NCBI RefSeq assembly: GCF_036898095.1
Contig: NC_090765.1
Location: forward strand, 34,555,776 to 34,619,775
Length of the DNA stretch: 64,000 nt
DNA from: Palaemon carinicauda
Taxonomy: Eukaryota; Arthropoda; Malacostraca; Decapoda; Palaemonidae
Direction: 5' to 3'
Under the pieces are notes generated by a model, which was not told the DNA's origin, made no database searches, and saw only the letters and a list, made by a program, of their open reading frames with translations. This document shows, one piece after another, positions 9,653 through 21,017 of this stretch (positions are counted from its first letter, which is position 1; each line of letters opens with the position of its first letter). The position numbers and the translations under genes are program-made.

Positions 9653-11444
9653 CTATGGATTATTTCTGGAAGACATCTTGGATGAGGTCTTCCCATTAGC
9701 AGTTTTTAATGTAACATTATTACCAGTATGTTTCTTCAGAGGTGGTCTTGTTATGTTGGGTTTAACGTTGGTGTTTTTCTTTGTATTCTTTTTATCTATT
9801 TGTTGAGGTGGATGGTGGACCTCAACTTGAATTTCTGATTTATTCAGTCCATCTTCTGGTTCATTAGAAACATCAACAGACAAAACATCAAATTTATTTG
9901 ATGTCATAACCTTAACGTTTCTAATGGAGGGTGGAGAGAGAGATGGAGGTCTCTCTCTTTTGCGATTAATAGATGGTGGGATTCGAGGTTTTTGCACTTT
10001 TCCCATAACAGGTGCATCAGGTAAGTTAGTCTTAAGTGGAACCTCCATCAGATCAGGCAAGGACATGGCCTGAGAGAGGTTTGTATTACTTTTTGTAATG
10101 GCGGCTGAAGGCTGTACAGCAATGGGCAATGACCTAGTGTTAATACACCGTGGTAAAGCCTCAGGAGGTGATAAGGTTACCTCGTTATTTGACATTTTGT
10201 CAGATAGTATACTTTTTTTTTGAGCTATTGGCAGTGCTAGGTTGGTTTGATTTTAATGCCTTAGCATATGTATTTGATTTATTTAATAGTCTTTTGGCAT
10301 GGGTCACACTTATGTGTTCTAAGTTTGATTTGTTGAGGGCAGCTTCCTCCAACTTATATAGCTCGCAAATCTTGTCTGTGGATTTGTGATTCGAGCTGCA
10401 ATTTAAACACCTGGCTCCGAGTGCACACTCTCCATGGTAAGATTTGGAGCAAATACCACACATCTTCTCATTTTTGCAAACTTTGGACGGGTGCCCAAAT
10501 TTAAAACAATTAAAGCATTGCAATGGCTTCTGCTTGAAGGGTCTTACTTTAATCCTTTCGTTCTCGATAATAATATGAAAAGGTACATCAGCATCCTGGA
10601 ACGTAAGGATCATCATTGATGTACCTGGGACTTTATGAACTTTCCAAACATTTAATGGACACATGGCCAGTATCTCCTCCTCTGTAAAATCATATAGGTC
10701 TCTGTTAAAAACTACGCCCCTTCCGTAGCTAAAATTTAGGTGGGGTTTGACATCTAACTTAATGTCATCATTATTTATTTTCATATTGGACAATATTACC
10801 GACTGTGTACTGGATTTGGCATGGATAAGGAAACTATTTTTTCCGAAACGAGATATATCGCCTGGTGCAATAGTTCCTACTTTTTTCTGAATCAATTTGC
10901 ATATTTTAAAATAATTCCCTGTAACCCCCTTTGATTCAGCTATAAGCCACATCGGTGGTTTTGGATTTCTCTGGGAGGGCATGACTAAATCTGTGCCTTT
11001 TTCCAACCAATCGGCAGGCCTGTACACATCTAAATCTTTTGGTACCTTATCGCAGAGAGCAGCCGCGACATTCAAGTTATTAATTTTAATATTATTCAAA
11101 TTACTTATTGCACTAAATGCTTCGTCATAACTACTATAAGATATCCATGAATCCCAAGTTTCAGCTTCAAGTTTCATCCTTATTTCTTTTATGCATCCAT
11201 AGCATTCAAATGCTTTACATAGATCATCATAATTTGTTTCTATTGAAATTTGTGTAACATGGAGAATTCGAAGTTTCCTCGTGTTACCCAAATTACTCGA
11301 TTTAGAAATATCAGTAGAATGGTCCTTTCCCGTTCCGAGGTCATCAACAGAGCTATCCCTTATCACATTAGCAGAGGTCGTCAACAGTGCCGGGGGAGAG
11401 TCAGCGTATCCAGGGGATGGGGGTTCGTTCCTTAAAGAATCCAT
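9653..11444 (-). pseudogene. Non-LTR ORF1 (RRM-like domain and zinc knuckles) with a frame change
   Basis: The likely start is MDSLRNEPPSPGY at 11444; an earlier in-frame Met at 11528 has a weaker, hydrophobic leader. Residues 60-130 (KLRILHVTQISIETNYDDLC) look RRM-like. Near the C-terminus are three cysteine knuckles: CFNCFKFGHPSKVC, CGICSKSYHGEC and CLNCSSNHKSTDKIC. The frame stops at 10200 just after a run of nine A residues; one base away the frame continues (SILSDKMSNNEVTLSPP) for about 180 Ser/Pro/Lys-rich residues to 9653. Role: an RNA-binding chaperone that packages the element transcript. The change at A9 is either a simple indel or a -1 slippery site. Confidence 0.8.
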
Positions 11445-12207
11445 TATAGTAAAGAGAGGGAAAAGAGTTAGTTTGATGTACCTGCTCGAGAATGTTAGGC
11501 CATCACGCGTCGGAAAGGAAATTTGCACTCTCTACTATCGGCACAATGAGAGTATACTTCCCAGATGGTCCACTCCATACCCTACCCGAAGGATAGCATC
11601 AAAACAGATATAGAGGCACAGGTGTAAGCTGAACCCGCCTGTTAGGACTGAGACCAAGAAATTATGGAATCATCCTCCCCATATCTATAATGACGGGCTT
11701 CCGGCCAAAAGCCGAGAGTCCTACCCCAAGCATTGGATCCCCCTGGATTCCGAAGACCCAACACTTGAGAATAGTTCCGCCAAAAAGGTCCAAACCATCT
11801 TCGGGATGGCTGAAATCATCCAATACTCTCATATATAGCTTTGAATGCAAACACCTCCCAACCGCGATACCTCCTCCCACTCATCAAAGCAGGCAGCAAT
11901 AAAGGATGTATGAACATCCCCGCCGGGGCTACAATGGATGTGAAAACATCCAAGCCATAGGAGAAAAGAAAAAAAAAATAAATAAATAAATATATATGTA
12001 CATAATATATACACACATATAATGAGGGAAATTTTTCTCATAGAGTTTGGAAAGCAAGACTAAAGAAAGTTTGTGAAATTAGGATAAGGTCGAAGTAGTA
12101 TTGAGAAAAAGAAAAAGGTAAAAGAGAGAAATTTAGATTCGAACTGGGGGAGCAATTTCCCCAAGTTCGAGAGCCCTCTTACCCGTCACCAAGTTTCAGC
12201 ACGGGAA
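11445..12207. other. Probable non-LTR 5' UTR and junction with DIRS-A copy 2
   Basis: No credible gene. 11,570-11,930 is mixed-composition leader. 11,965-12,020 is A/T-rich with short TATA runs. 12,137-12,170 contains an inverted repeat (CGAACTGGGGGA and TCCCCAAGTTCG). The border between the non-LTR element and DIRS-A copy 2 must lie here, but no target duplication could be fixed by eye. Confidence 0.45.
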
Positions 12208-14640
12208 TTAAATGCCGTGCTGAAGCTTAATGACTTCATCAAGGCATTCTCTCATTAAGAGGGGGATGAACCTAGAAGCAGGTGTGTCAACTGCTGCAGG
12301 GCGGAAGGGTCTAGGCACGGAAGGTAAGGTTTTAGCCTTACGTGCAGAAGAAGCCATCAGATCATGAGTATCCTTCTGGATAAGTGAGGCAGCCATCCCC
12401 TTAATCAGCTCCTCCGGAAACAGACACTTGGAGAGAGGAGCAAACAACAACTCTGACTTCTGGCAAGGAGTGATACCAGCTGATAAGAAGGAGCAAAGAT
12501 GTTCTCTCTTCTTAAGGACTCCTGATACATATGAAGCCGCAAGTTCACCAGACCCATCCCGAATTGCCTTGTCCATGCTAGACATGATCAGCATGGCCGA
12601 GTCCTTATCTGAAGGGGAAGTCTTCCTGCTTAAGGCTCCCAAACACCAATCGAGGAAGTTGAATATCTCGAAGGCACGAAAGACTCCCTTCAACAGATGA
12701 TCTAAATCAGAAAAGGACCAGCAGATCTTCGAACGTCTCATAGCCAACCTGCGGGGAGAGTCAACCAGACTTGAGAAGTCGGCCTGGGCAGAGGCAGGAA
12801 CCCCCAAGCTGGGTTCCTCTCCCGTGGCATACCAGACGCTCGACTTAGAAGCAAGCTTGGGAGGCGGAAAGACAAAAGAGGTCCTTCCCAGTTGCTTCTT
12901 GGAATGCAACCAGTCCCCCATAACCCTCAAAGCTCTCCTAGATGATCTGGTGAGAACAAGCTTGGTGAAGGCAGGCGCAGCAGACTGCATGCCCAGAGCA
13001 AACTCGGAGGGAGGAGAACGAGGGGTTGCAGACACAAAATGCTCAGGATACAAGTCCCTGAACAATGCAAGGACTTTGCGAAAGTCTAAGGAGGGAGGCG
13101 TAGACTTGTGCCCTTCAATATCAGAGTGAGGCTCATCCAGATGTGCAGCTTCATCATCCGATACATCATCATCCGAAAGCTGAGTTGTGAGTGGCAAAGG
13201 CAGAGCAGAAAGCTGAACGGCTGAATCCGGCAGAACGGGTGCATGCGTACCTGCGGATCCAACATCATGCCTCTGCTGGTCGGTCTGCGAGCTGGCAACA
13301 ACAAAAGCAGAGGGCTGGTGAGTGGGAGGGGCTGCGGTGGGCTGAGGAGCATGCGGTATGGTATGCAGAGCATGCTGTAAGGTATGCGGCTCATGCTGCA
13401 TGGTATGCGGAGCATGCTGTAAGGTATGCAGAGCATGCTGCATGGGCTGAGGAGAATGCCGCATAGTGCTGGAACCCGGCAACTCCTGATGCGGCAGCTC
13501 ACGCATGTTAGCAGATGGTGCAGCAAGAACATGCGTCTGGCAGGGAGGACTGCGCATCGGTGGAGGAGCTCTCACAGGTGGAGTGTGGGAGCAGGCAGCC
13601 GCAGTATCTGCTGAGCGCACAACCTCTGCGGGTTGTAGGTTAACAGGAGAGGTGATAACTTTCTCGGCATGATACTCCTGCATGAATGCCGCAAGCTGAG
13701 ACTGCATAGTCTGCAGCATGGACCACTTAGGGTCTACTGTGGTTGGAGCAACAACAGACGGAGCAGTAGCCTGTTGAGGGACCACTCTACCTCTCTTGGG
13801 AGGTGTGCAGTCATCAGATGACTGCGGCGAGTCCGAACTGACCCAGTGGCTACACCTGGGCCATTGGACTCGCTCGGAAGGGACCTTACGTTTGAGCGGT
13901 CGTGAGACCTTGGTCCACCGTTTCCTCCTGGAAACTTCTTCCACAGACGAGGAATGTAAGGGCTCATTCGTCTGTATGTGGATGGGACGATCCTTAACAG
14001 ATACGTCCGCAACCACTGAGGATACATCCGTGCGCCGATCAAGGCCTGCCGAACCCTTTGGTCCTTCGACATTGCTTCTCCCCTGGGCTTGGGAGCTTGC
14101 AAGAGGTCCCGGACTGGGAGGACGACTGGCACGCACAGATGTACCCTCATGCGCAACACTGACACTGACACTATGCACATCACTAGCACTAACACTTCCC
14201 ACTGCACTCTTCGCTTTCAGCTCTCTGACATCTGCCAAGAGCTGATTACGGTCATTAACCAATGACTCCACCTTATCACCGAGAGCCTGAATGGCACGCA
14301 ACATATCAGCCATTGCAGGCTGAGCACTCGTAGCAGGTTCGGGAGTCACCACCACAGGGGAAGGAAAAGGTTGAGGGGCATGGGGAGAGGAAAAATCCAC
14401 AGAGCGAGAAGAACTCCTCCTATCTCTCTCCTTCTCTAACCTACGTGCATATCTAAGGAATTCGTTAAAATCGAATTCCGAAAGCCCAGCACATTCCCCA
14501 CATCGATCTTCCAATTGACAGGATTTACCCCTACAATTGGAATATACGGTGTGAGGATCTAAAGAGGCCTTCGGAAGACGCCTAGTACAAGTCCTAACAC
14601 TACACTGCCTGTATTTAGGAACTTGGGACTGGTCAGACAT
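12208..14640 (-). CDS. DIRS-A copy 2 Gag, intact frame
   Basis: An uninterrupted frame of about 810 residues. I chose MSDQSQVPKYRQ at 14640; 22 hydrophobic residues upstream belong to the leader. The N-terminus has a cysteine motif (SLDPHTVYSNCRGKSC, then DRCGECAGLS) also found in DIRS-B Gag. Residues about 190-230 are a Ser/Pro linker. Residues about 400-440 hold heptads of the type QHALHTL/QHAPHTM, coded by a 21-bp repeat. An acidic SDDDVSDDEAAHLDEP stretch follows, then a helical capsid-like half (FEIFNFLDWCLGALSRKT, then EHLCSFLSAGITPCQKSELL). Role: capsid-forming Gag, inferred from position and similarity to the Gag-like ORF of DIRS-B. A 10-bp hairpin surrounds the stop codon (12,195-12,224). 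Confidence 0.8.
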   Translation of the reverse strand: MSDQSQVPKYRQCSVRTCTRRLPKASLDPHTVYSNCRGKSCQLEDRCGECAGLSEFDFNEFLRYARRLEKERDRRSSSRSVDFSSPHAPQPFPSPVVVTPEPATSAQPAMADMLRAIQALGDKVESLVNDRNQLLADVRELKAKSAVGSVSASDVHSVSVSVAHEGTSVRASRPPSPGPLASSQAQGRSNVEGPKGSAGLDRRTDVSSVVADVSVKDRPIHIQTNEPLHSSSVEEVSRRKRWTKVSRPLKRKVPSERVQWPRCSHWVSSDSPQSSDDCTPPKRGRVVPQQATAPSVVAPTTVDPKWSMLQTMQSQLAAFMQEYHAEKVITSPVNLQPAEVVRSADTAAACSHTPPVRAPPPMRSPPCQTHVLAAPSANMRELPHQELPGSSTMRHSPQPMQHALHTLQHAPHTMQHEPHTLQHALHTIPHAPQPTAAPPTHQPSAFVVASSQTDQQRHDVGSAGTHAPVLPDSAVQLSALPLPLTTQLSDDDVSDDEAAHLDEPHSDIEGHKSTPPSLDFRKVLALFRDLYPEHFVSATPRSPPSEFALGMQSAAPAFTKLVLTRSSRRALRVMGDWLHSKKQLGRTSFVFPPPKLASKSSVWYATGEEPSLGVPASAQADFSSLVDSPRRLAMRRSKICWSFSDLDHLLKGVFRAFEIFNFLDWCLGALSRKTSPSDKDSAMLIMSSMDKAIRDGSGELAASYVSGVLKKREHLCSFLSAGITPCQKSELLFAPLSKCLFPEELIKGMAASLIQKDTHDLMASSARKAKTLPSVPRPFRPAAVDTPASRFIPLLMRECLDEVIKLQHGI

Positions 14641-15028
14641 CTTGAATTTAGAAGTAGTCAAGGGGGAATTCCAAAATAAAGCAAAGTTCGTTAACCAATA
14701 AATCAAATTAATTCCAAAAGCTTGCTAAGCTAAGGATAAAGCTTCCTGAATAGCGAAGGCTAAACTTTAGAGCAAATACATCACCAAATCGTGAACAATA
14801 ACTCCAAAATCAACAGCATATCCAAGTAGGTCTTGCCGGCGGCACGACAGAGGAAAAATTGAGTTCTTGTTGACAAGAAGTACTTGAGTACCTGCTCACA
14901 GATGGCGCTGTTGAGTACACCCCCACCTGGATAGCGATCGCTGGCGTATCCCGACCGTAGATTTCTGTCGGGCAACGGAGTTGACAGCTACATGATCATC
15001 GGGTAAGATTAATATTGAAAATAGTTAA
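14641..15028 (-). mobile_element. DIRS-A copy 2, right terminus and leader
   Basis: The right end matches copies 1 and 3: AGTTGACAGCTACATGATCA followed by TCGGGTAAGATTAATATTG, preceded by a CGACAGAGGAAAAATTGAG block. The leader between terminus and Gag start is about 190 bp, much shorter than in copies 1 and 3. The left part of this copy is not in the window; it should lie beyond the 3' end of the non-LTR element if the nesting is as proposed. Confidence 0.75.
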
Positions 15029-15849
15029 TTCCTTTGGTCGTTGTAACCTCACCATTCTTTTGAGCTAAGGATAGGGGGTTTTGAGGAGCCTCTAGGTCTT
15101 TCAGTAAGTCATAAGCAGCTATTGCCTGGCCCTCTCTGGTCCTATCTTGTGTGGATAGGGGACTTGGATGCTAATCATATGTATACAGTATAAGGTCAGT
15201 CTCTAGGACACTGCCCTGCGCAATGTCACTGCCCCTTGCCTCTGCTATTCATGAGCAACCTTTAAACCTATATATATATATATAAAAAAAAACTGGACAT
15301 ATACATCACAGGAGTCTTCTTCAGCGCCATCTTAGAGGTATGGTGGGGTTCTCAGAATTGTCCATTCCCGTACACGAGGAGATGTCATTCTTTGATGATG
15401 TCTTCACTTGTTCTTCCTCCAACAGTCACAATGTGTAAATTCTCATGAAGATGAGGCAGAGAAGAAGGAAGAACTTGAAGTTTGCCTTCAAAGGGACAGT
15501 ACAGGCCAATGACAATGCTCCCATACAGGACAATGACCACAGAGGACTCTTCAAAGAGACAGCACTACAGGTGATACTGAACTCCTTTTGGGGCTTTCCA
15601 AGGAAGGAAAGACCCTGCAAGGAAGAAGGGTAGTGCCAATCTTATAACTCGGTGGCAGCAAAACCTTCTTCCTCCGACAGAGCACAGCGATGTCCAAGAA
15701 AAACACACTTCCTCATATTCATGTTGTCGTCATACGCTCACACTAGCGAAGGGAATGAGCAGCAAACAGACAGGCTGCCCAACAAGAACAAGTATGTGGA
15801 TACCAGCAAGTTTTCACAGAAAACTGTCACACTGCTATAGTTATCAGGA
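15029..15849. other. Non-repetitive spacer between DIRS-A copies 2 and 3
   Basis: About 820 bp with no supported gene. It contains a short (TA)n/A-tract near 15,270 and several mutually overlapping short frames with no recognisable motif. It may be host DNA that flanked the two insertions. Confidence 0.4.
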
Positions 15850-16195
15850 AAAATGTTATTTTCATTAGTAAAATAAATTTTTGAATATACTTACCCGATG
15901 ATCATGTAGCTGTCAACTCTGTTCCCCGACAGAAATCTACGGTCGGGATACGCCAGCGATCGCTATACAGGTGGGGGTGTACACAACAGCGCCATCTGTG
16001 AGTAGGTACTCAAGTACTTCTTGTCAACAAGAACTCAATTTTCTCCTCGGTCCACTGGTTCACTGGTTCTCTATGGGGAGGAAGGGCGGGTCCTTAAATT
16101 CATGATCATCGGGTAAGTATATTCAAAAATTTATTTTACTAATGAAAATAACATTTTTCAATATTAATCTTACCCGATGATCATGTAGCTGATTC
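15850..16195. repeat. DIRS-A copy 3 left terminus and internal complementary region
   Basis: The same plan as copy 1. The terminal block is followed by a short duplication (GGTTCACTGGTTC near 16,050) and then, at about 16,105-16,185, the complements of the two ends joined together (AATAACATTTTTCAATATTA). Confidence 0.78.
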
Positions 16196-16454
16196 ACACC
16201 CAGGGTGGTGGGTGGAGACCAGCATACATGTTAACAAAGAAGCTAAGTATCCCGTATCTTATTTTAGCCGTTATTCAAAATAACAAACATAAAATAAATA
16301 AGTACCTGGTAAGGAAGTCGACTTGAACCATTACTCTGCCTTTTTAAGTACGTCTTCCTTACTGAGCCTAGCGATCCTCTTAGGATGCTGAGCGACTCCT
16401 AGGTGCTGAAGTATTAAGGGCTGCAACCCATACTAAAGGACCTCATCAAAACCT

Positions 16455-18017
16455 CTAATCTAGGCGCTTCTCAAGAAAGAATTTGACCACCCGCCAAATC
16501 AACCAGGATGCGGAAGGCTTCTTAGCCTTCCGGACAACCCAGAAATATTTCAAGAGAAAGATTAAAAAGGTTCTGGAATTAGGGAATTGTAGTGGTGGAG
16601 CCCCCACCACTACTGCACTCGTTGCTACGAATGGTCCCAGAGTGTAGCAGTTCTCGTAAAGAGACTGGACATTCTTAAGATAAAAGACGCGAACACTGAT
16701 TAGCTTTTCCAAAAGGTTGCGTCGAAAATATTTTGCAGAGATCTATTTTATTAAAAAGTCACGGAAGTTGTGATAGCTCTAACTTCGTGTGTCCTTACCT
16801 TCAGCCAAGCTTGGTCTTCCTCATTCAGAAGGGAATGAGCTTCTCGTATTAACAGTCTGAAAATAATAGGATAAAGAATTCTCTGACATAGGCAAAGATG
16901 AATTCTTAACTGAACACCATAAAGCTTCAGACGGGCCTCATAAAGGTTTTTAAAATAGAACTTAAGAGCTCTACAGGACATAATACTCTTTCTAGTTCAT
17001 TTCCAACCATATCGATAAGTTTGGAATAACGAACGATATTGGTCAAGGCCGAGAAGGCAGCTCGTGTTTGGCTAGAAAACCAAGATGTAGAACATGTAGC
17101 CGTTTCGGATGAAAATCCGATGTTCTTGCTGAAGGCATGAATCTCACTGACTCTTTTAGCTGGTAAAGCATATCAGGAAAAGAGTCTTAAAGGTGAGATC
17201 TTTCAGGGAGGCTGATTGAAGTGGTTCGAACCTGTCTAACATAAGGAATCTTAGAACCACGTCTAAATTCCAACCAGGTGTAACCAAACGACGCTCCTTC
17301 GTGGTCTCAAAAGACTTAAGGAGGTCCTGTAGATCTTTATTGTTAAAAAGATCTAAGCCTCTGTGATGGAAGACTGATGCCAACATGCTTCTGTAACCCT
17401 TGAAAGTGGGAGCTGAAAGAGATCGCTCTTTTCTCAGATATAAGAGGAAGTCAGCTATTTGAGTTACAGAGGTACTGGTCGAGGATACGGATACTGACTT
17501 GCACCAGTTTAGGAAGATTCCCACTTCGATTGGTAGACTCTAAGGGTGGATGTTCTCCTTGCTCTAACAATCGCTCTGGTTGCCTCCTTCGAAAAACCTC
17601 TAGTTCTCGAGAGTCTTTCGATACTCTGAAGGCAGTGAGACGAAGAGCGTGGAGGCCTTGGAGTACCTTCTTACGCGTGGCAGACGTAGCAGGTCCACCC
17701 TTAGGGGAAGAGTTCTGGGAACGTCTACTAGCCATCGAAGTACCTCGGTAAGTTATTCTCTCGCGGGCCAGAGGGAAGCAACTAGTGTCAACTTTGTCCC
17801 AACGTGAGAGGCGAACTTCTGCAGTACCTTGTTGACAAACTAGAACGGAGGGAATGCATATAGATCTAGATGAGACTAATCTAGTAGAAAGGCATCTAAA
17901 AGAACCACTGCTGGGTCTGTTGAGAGCCTCTTGGACATCGAGGTTGCGAAGAGATCTATGGTTGGATGGCCCCAGGTGACCCAAAGTCTCTTGCATACAT
18001 CTCTGTGGAGGGTCCAA
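16455..18017 (-). pseudogene. DIRS-A copy 3 tyrosine recombinase (frameshifted)
   Basis: Three minus-strand pieces belong together. 17,451-18,017 keeps the RNase H tail and recombinase start in disturbed frames. 17,156-17,524 has the core-binding domain (SVTQIADFLLYLRKERSLSA, then GYRSMLASVFHHRGL). 16,455-16,981 has the catalytic box II (VRTHEVRAITTSVTF with an intact H-x-x-R). A piece with FYLKNVQSLYENCYTLG corresponds to the region of the nucleophilic Tyr. The frame breaks between pieces make it non-functional, although its H-x-x-R is better kept than in copy 1. Confidence 0.7.
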
Positions 18018-18163
18018 TATGTTGGAATTATTGTCCCTTCCTACTGAGACAAACTGCTATCTATGGTTGGATGGCCCCAGGTGACCCAAAGTCTCTTGCA
18101 TACATCTCTGTGGAGGGTCCAATATGTTGGAATTATTGTCCCTTCCTACTGAGACAAACTGCT
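17954..18163. repeat. 105-bp tandem duplication in DIRS-A copy 3
   Basis: Two apparently identical 105-bp units, each starting ATCTATGGTTGGATGGCCCC. They are absent from copy 1 at the matching place (near 2,775). The identity suggests a recent event. Confidence 0.88.
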
Positions 18164-18800
18164 AAGACATTCAAGTTGCCTTGGAAGAAATTTGTTACTA
18201 GTGAAAAGTCTAGACCTGTTGAACAGGAGAGGAGGTCACTAGCAAACTCGCACCATGTCAGAGAGTAGGTCCCTCCTTGCTAGGAGATGAACATCAAAGC
18301 AGGGAGTTGTCCGTGTTGACCTCCATTACTTTGTCTTGAAGGAGAGACCTGAAGCTTTTCCAGGTCAGACTTACTGCCAGAAGCTTCTTGCAGTTAAAAT
18401 GCATTGTCCTTTGACGCGAGTTCCATAATCCCGAGCATTCCCTACCGCCTAAGGTCGCACCCCAGCCTACGTCCGATGCGTCTGAGAAGAGAACGTGGTT
18501 GGGAGTCTGAACAGTCAGGGGAAGACCCTATAAAAGGTTGATAAAGTCCTTTCCTCAGGTTAGACCAGACTTATCTTCCGGAAACCGGGATCGAGACCGC
18601 TTCTAGCGTCTTGTCCTTTTCCAGTGAAGAGCTAGATGAAACCGAAGAGGACGGAGGTGTAGTCTTCCAAGTGACACCAAATGCACCACGGATGACAGTG
18701 TCCTAACCAGACTCATCCACAGCCTGACAGGGCCGTATTCCTTCTTCAGCATCTTCTGGATGGATAGCAGGGCTGGGGATTGATCTTCTTGTTCAGCCAT
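18164..18800 (-). pseudogene. DIRS-A copy 3 RNase H and distal RT remnant
   Basis: A minus-strand segment with LGRLHLRPLRFHLALHWK at 18,603-18,680 matches LGRLHLPPLQYHLVAHWIKD of copy 1 (near 3,390), the region between RT and RNase H. Further along (18,280-18,520) the RNase H counterpart can be followed only in broken frames. Upstream the reading runs into an acidic EEPSDEDMAEQ piece of Gag, so a deletion removed the capsid half and the RT palm. Confidence 0.6.
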
Positions 18801-21017
18801 GTCCTCATCAGAGGGTTCCTCATCCGAAACTGATGAGGAAACGGCAACGGAGTGGGCAACGTCTGACTCGCTGAATCCGGTCGCACTGGTGGATGCGTGA
18901 CGGAGCCGGACACAAGATCATGGTACTGCTGCACAGTCTGTGAACTGTCAACCATGGGGAAGCGAGGAAGTACAGCGACAACCCGAAACTGTCTAGACTG
19001 TCTGGGTAGTACAGACAATCCCTTATCGGGTTGCTGAGGTTGCCGCACTGCGTCACAACAAGTCACCTCTGCTGGTTGTTGAACATCTACCCAGTGACAC
19101 ACTGAACGTCCACAACCACCTCCGAGAGTAGCATAACATCAACGTGCGACTGGCAACCCAGACTGGGTCGCACCGGTGGAGGAACCATCTCAACTGGCGG
19201 ACGTGAGTAGGATACCTCAGCGTCAACAGGGCGTACAACCAACCGGTAGGAAGGTCGTTGGCAAGAAGGGTCTTCTCCGTAAAAAATCCTCTATCAAGGA
19301 CTAAGCTTGGACTGCATGTCTTGCAACAAAGCCCAAGGTCTATGGGAGCAGGTGTGGCAACAGACGGGGTTAGCGACTGAAGCGGAACCATTTACCCTCC
19401 CTGGAAGCATGTTATGCTTAAATAAAAGTCCATAGGAGGCTAAGCAGCTTAAGGCTCCTCTCCAAATGACAGAGTCCTCAAGGGAATATCAGAAGGAGGG
19501 AGAACAGCACTTTCTCATCTACAGGAACCATATCCGAGAAAAGCTAGGTTCTCTCAGTGAGGGTTTCACTGGTGCAAAAGCAGCAGACCAGAAGGCAACG
19601 TTATGAAACTGCTTGACAGTTTGTGAACTGTCAAAAACTGAACTGTCAACCACAACAGGAGCGTGAGGATATACAGCACTGGTGTATAAGTAGCAGACCA
19701 GAATGCAACGTCATGTAACTGTATGACAGTCTGTGAGTTGGCAACAACCAAAGTTGTGTGGGGAAGCCTCAACTCCTGACTGACTAGTTTGCTGCTGGCG
19801 AGTGGCGGTAACCACAGTGTGTTGCGGAGGCTGACACACCGTGTCAAAACACGGCAGCTTGTGGTAGCTCACGCACGGCAACTGAGTGCTCTGTGTGTGG
19901 GAGTCATCATACATCTGGCCGGGTTGACTGTGCATGGGTGGAGGAGCTCTCACAACAAGAGTGTGAGAGCAGGAAGCCATGCCGGGCGCACAACCGTGGG
20001 AGGTGTAGGCCCACGGGTGCATCGTCAACCTTCTCCGCAGTCGGAGTGTGGGAGCTGGCAACAACAAAAGCAGAGTGCTGGTGCGTGGGAGGGGCTGCGG
20101 TGGGTTGAGGAGCATGCGGTATGGTATGCGGAGCATGCTGTAAGGTATGCGGCTCATGCTGCATGGTATGCGGAGCATGCTGTAAGGTATGCAGAGCATG
20201 CTGCATGGGCTGCGGAGAATGCCGCATAGTGCTGGAACCCGGCAGCTCTACAGAACCTTCCCACTGCTGATGCGGTAGCTCACGCATGTTAGCAGATGGT
20301 GCAGCAAGAACATGCGTCTGGCAGGGTGGACTGCGCATCGGCGGTGGAGCTCTCACAGGTGGAGGGTGGGAGCAGGCAGCCGCAGTATCTGCTGAGCGCA
20401 CAACCTCGGCGGGTTGTAGGTTAACAGGTGCATTGTCAACCTTCCAGCACGATACTCCTGCATGAAGGAGCAAGCTGAGACTGTATAGTCTGCAGCATGG
20501 ACCACTAGGGTCTATGAAAGACAACAACAAACGGAGCTACTGTCCGTTGTGACTGAGGGTCTAAAACAGCTGGTGCGGCAACAGACGGAGTTACTGCCTG
20601 TTGCGGTACCACCTTGCCTCTCTTGGGAGGTGTGCAGTTGTCGTACTGCAGCGAGTCCGAACTGACCCAGTGGCTACACCTAGGCCGTTGGACTTGCGCG
20701 GAAGGGACCGACTTGCACTTAAAAGCTGCAAGATTTGGTCCATGGTTTCTGCGAGAAACCTCTTCCGCAGACGAGGAATAAATGGGCTCTCTCGTCTTTG
20801 TGTGGGTGGGGTGATCACGTCGGCAACGTGTGTAGATACACCCGAAACCACGGAGGGAAACGTCTGTTCGTCGATCAAGGCCTGTGGAACCCATAAGTCC
20901 TTCGACATTACTTCTCCCCTGGGCTTGGGAGCTTGTAAGAGGTATCGGACTAGGTGAACAACTGGCACGAACAGACGAACCCTCAAACGCAACACTGTAA
21001 CACTTTGCGCATATCAC
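18801..21017 (-). pseudogene. DIRS-A copy 3 Gag remnants
   Basis: Several broken minus-strand frames with clear similarity to copy 2 Gag. 20,505-21,017 encodes FEGSSVRASCSPSPIPLTSS, then QAQGRSNVEGLMGSTGLDRR. 19,907-20,530 encodes the heptad region (QHALHTLQHAPHTMQHEPHT) and Pro-rich flanks. A spacer around 18,898-19,000 is also found in copy 1 at about 3,690-3,790, and a spacer around 19,270-19,620 is also found there at about 3,900-4,250. Stops and shifts are frequent. The N-terminal cysteine motif is absent. Confidence 0.65.

Larger units (their letters stand above)
1..12130 (-). mobile_element. I/Nimb-like non-LTR retrotransposon, interrupted by DIRS-A copy 1
   Basis: Seen: a minus-strand element with a zinc-knuckle ORF1 (9653-11444), an ORF2 with apurinic-type endonuclease and reverse transcriptase (7303-9638), and the continuation of ORF2 with RNase H at 1-649. 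The two parts of ORF2 are separated by a 6.65-kb DIRS element; read across the insertion the frame stays open. Its 3' end lies left of the window. The 5' boundary near 12,130 is a guess: ORF1 leader gives way to DIRS Gag sequence somewhere between 11,450 and 12,200. Family knowledge: an endonuclease, an RT and an RNase H in one ORF2 is typical of the I, Nimb, LOA and R1 groups, whereas Jockey lacks RNase H. Confidence 0.85.

Noticed and set aside
15445..15840. Short frames between DIRS-A copies 2 and 3
   Set aside because: No domain, no splice context, mutually overlapping on both strands.
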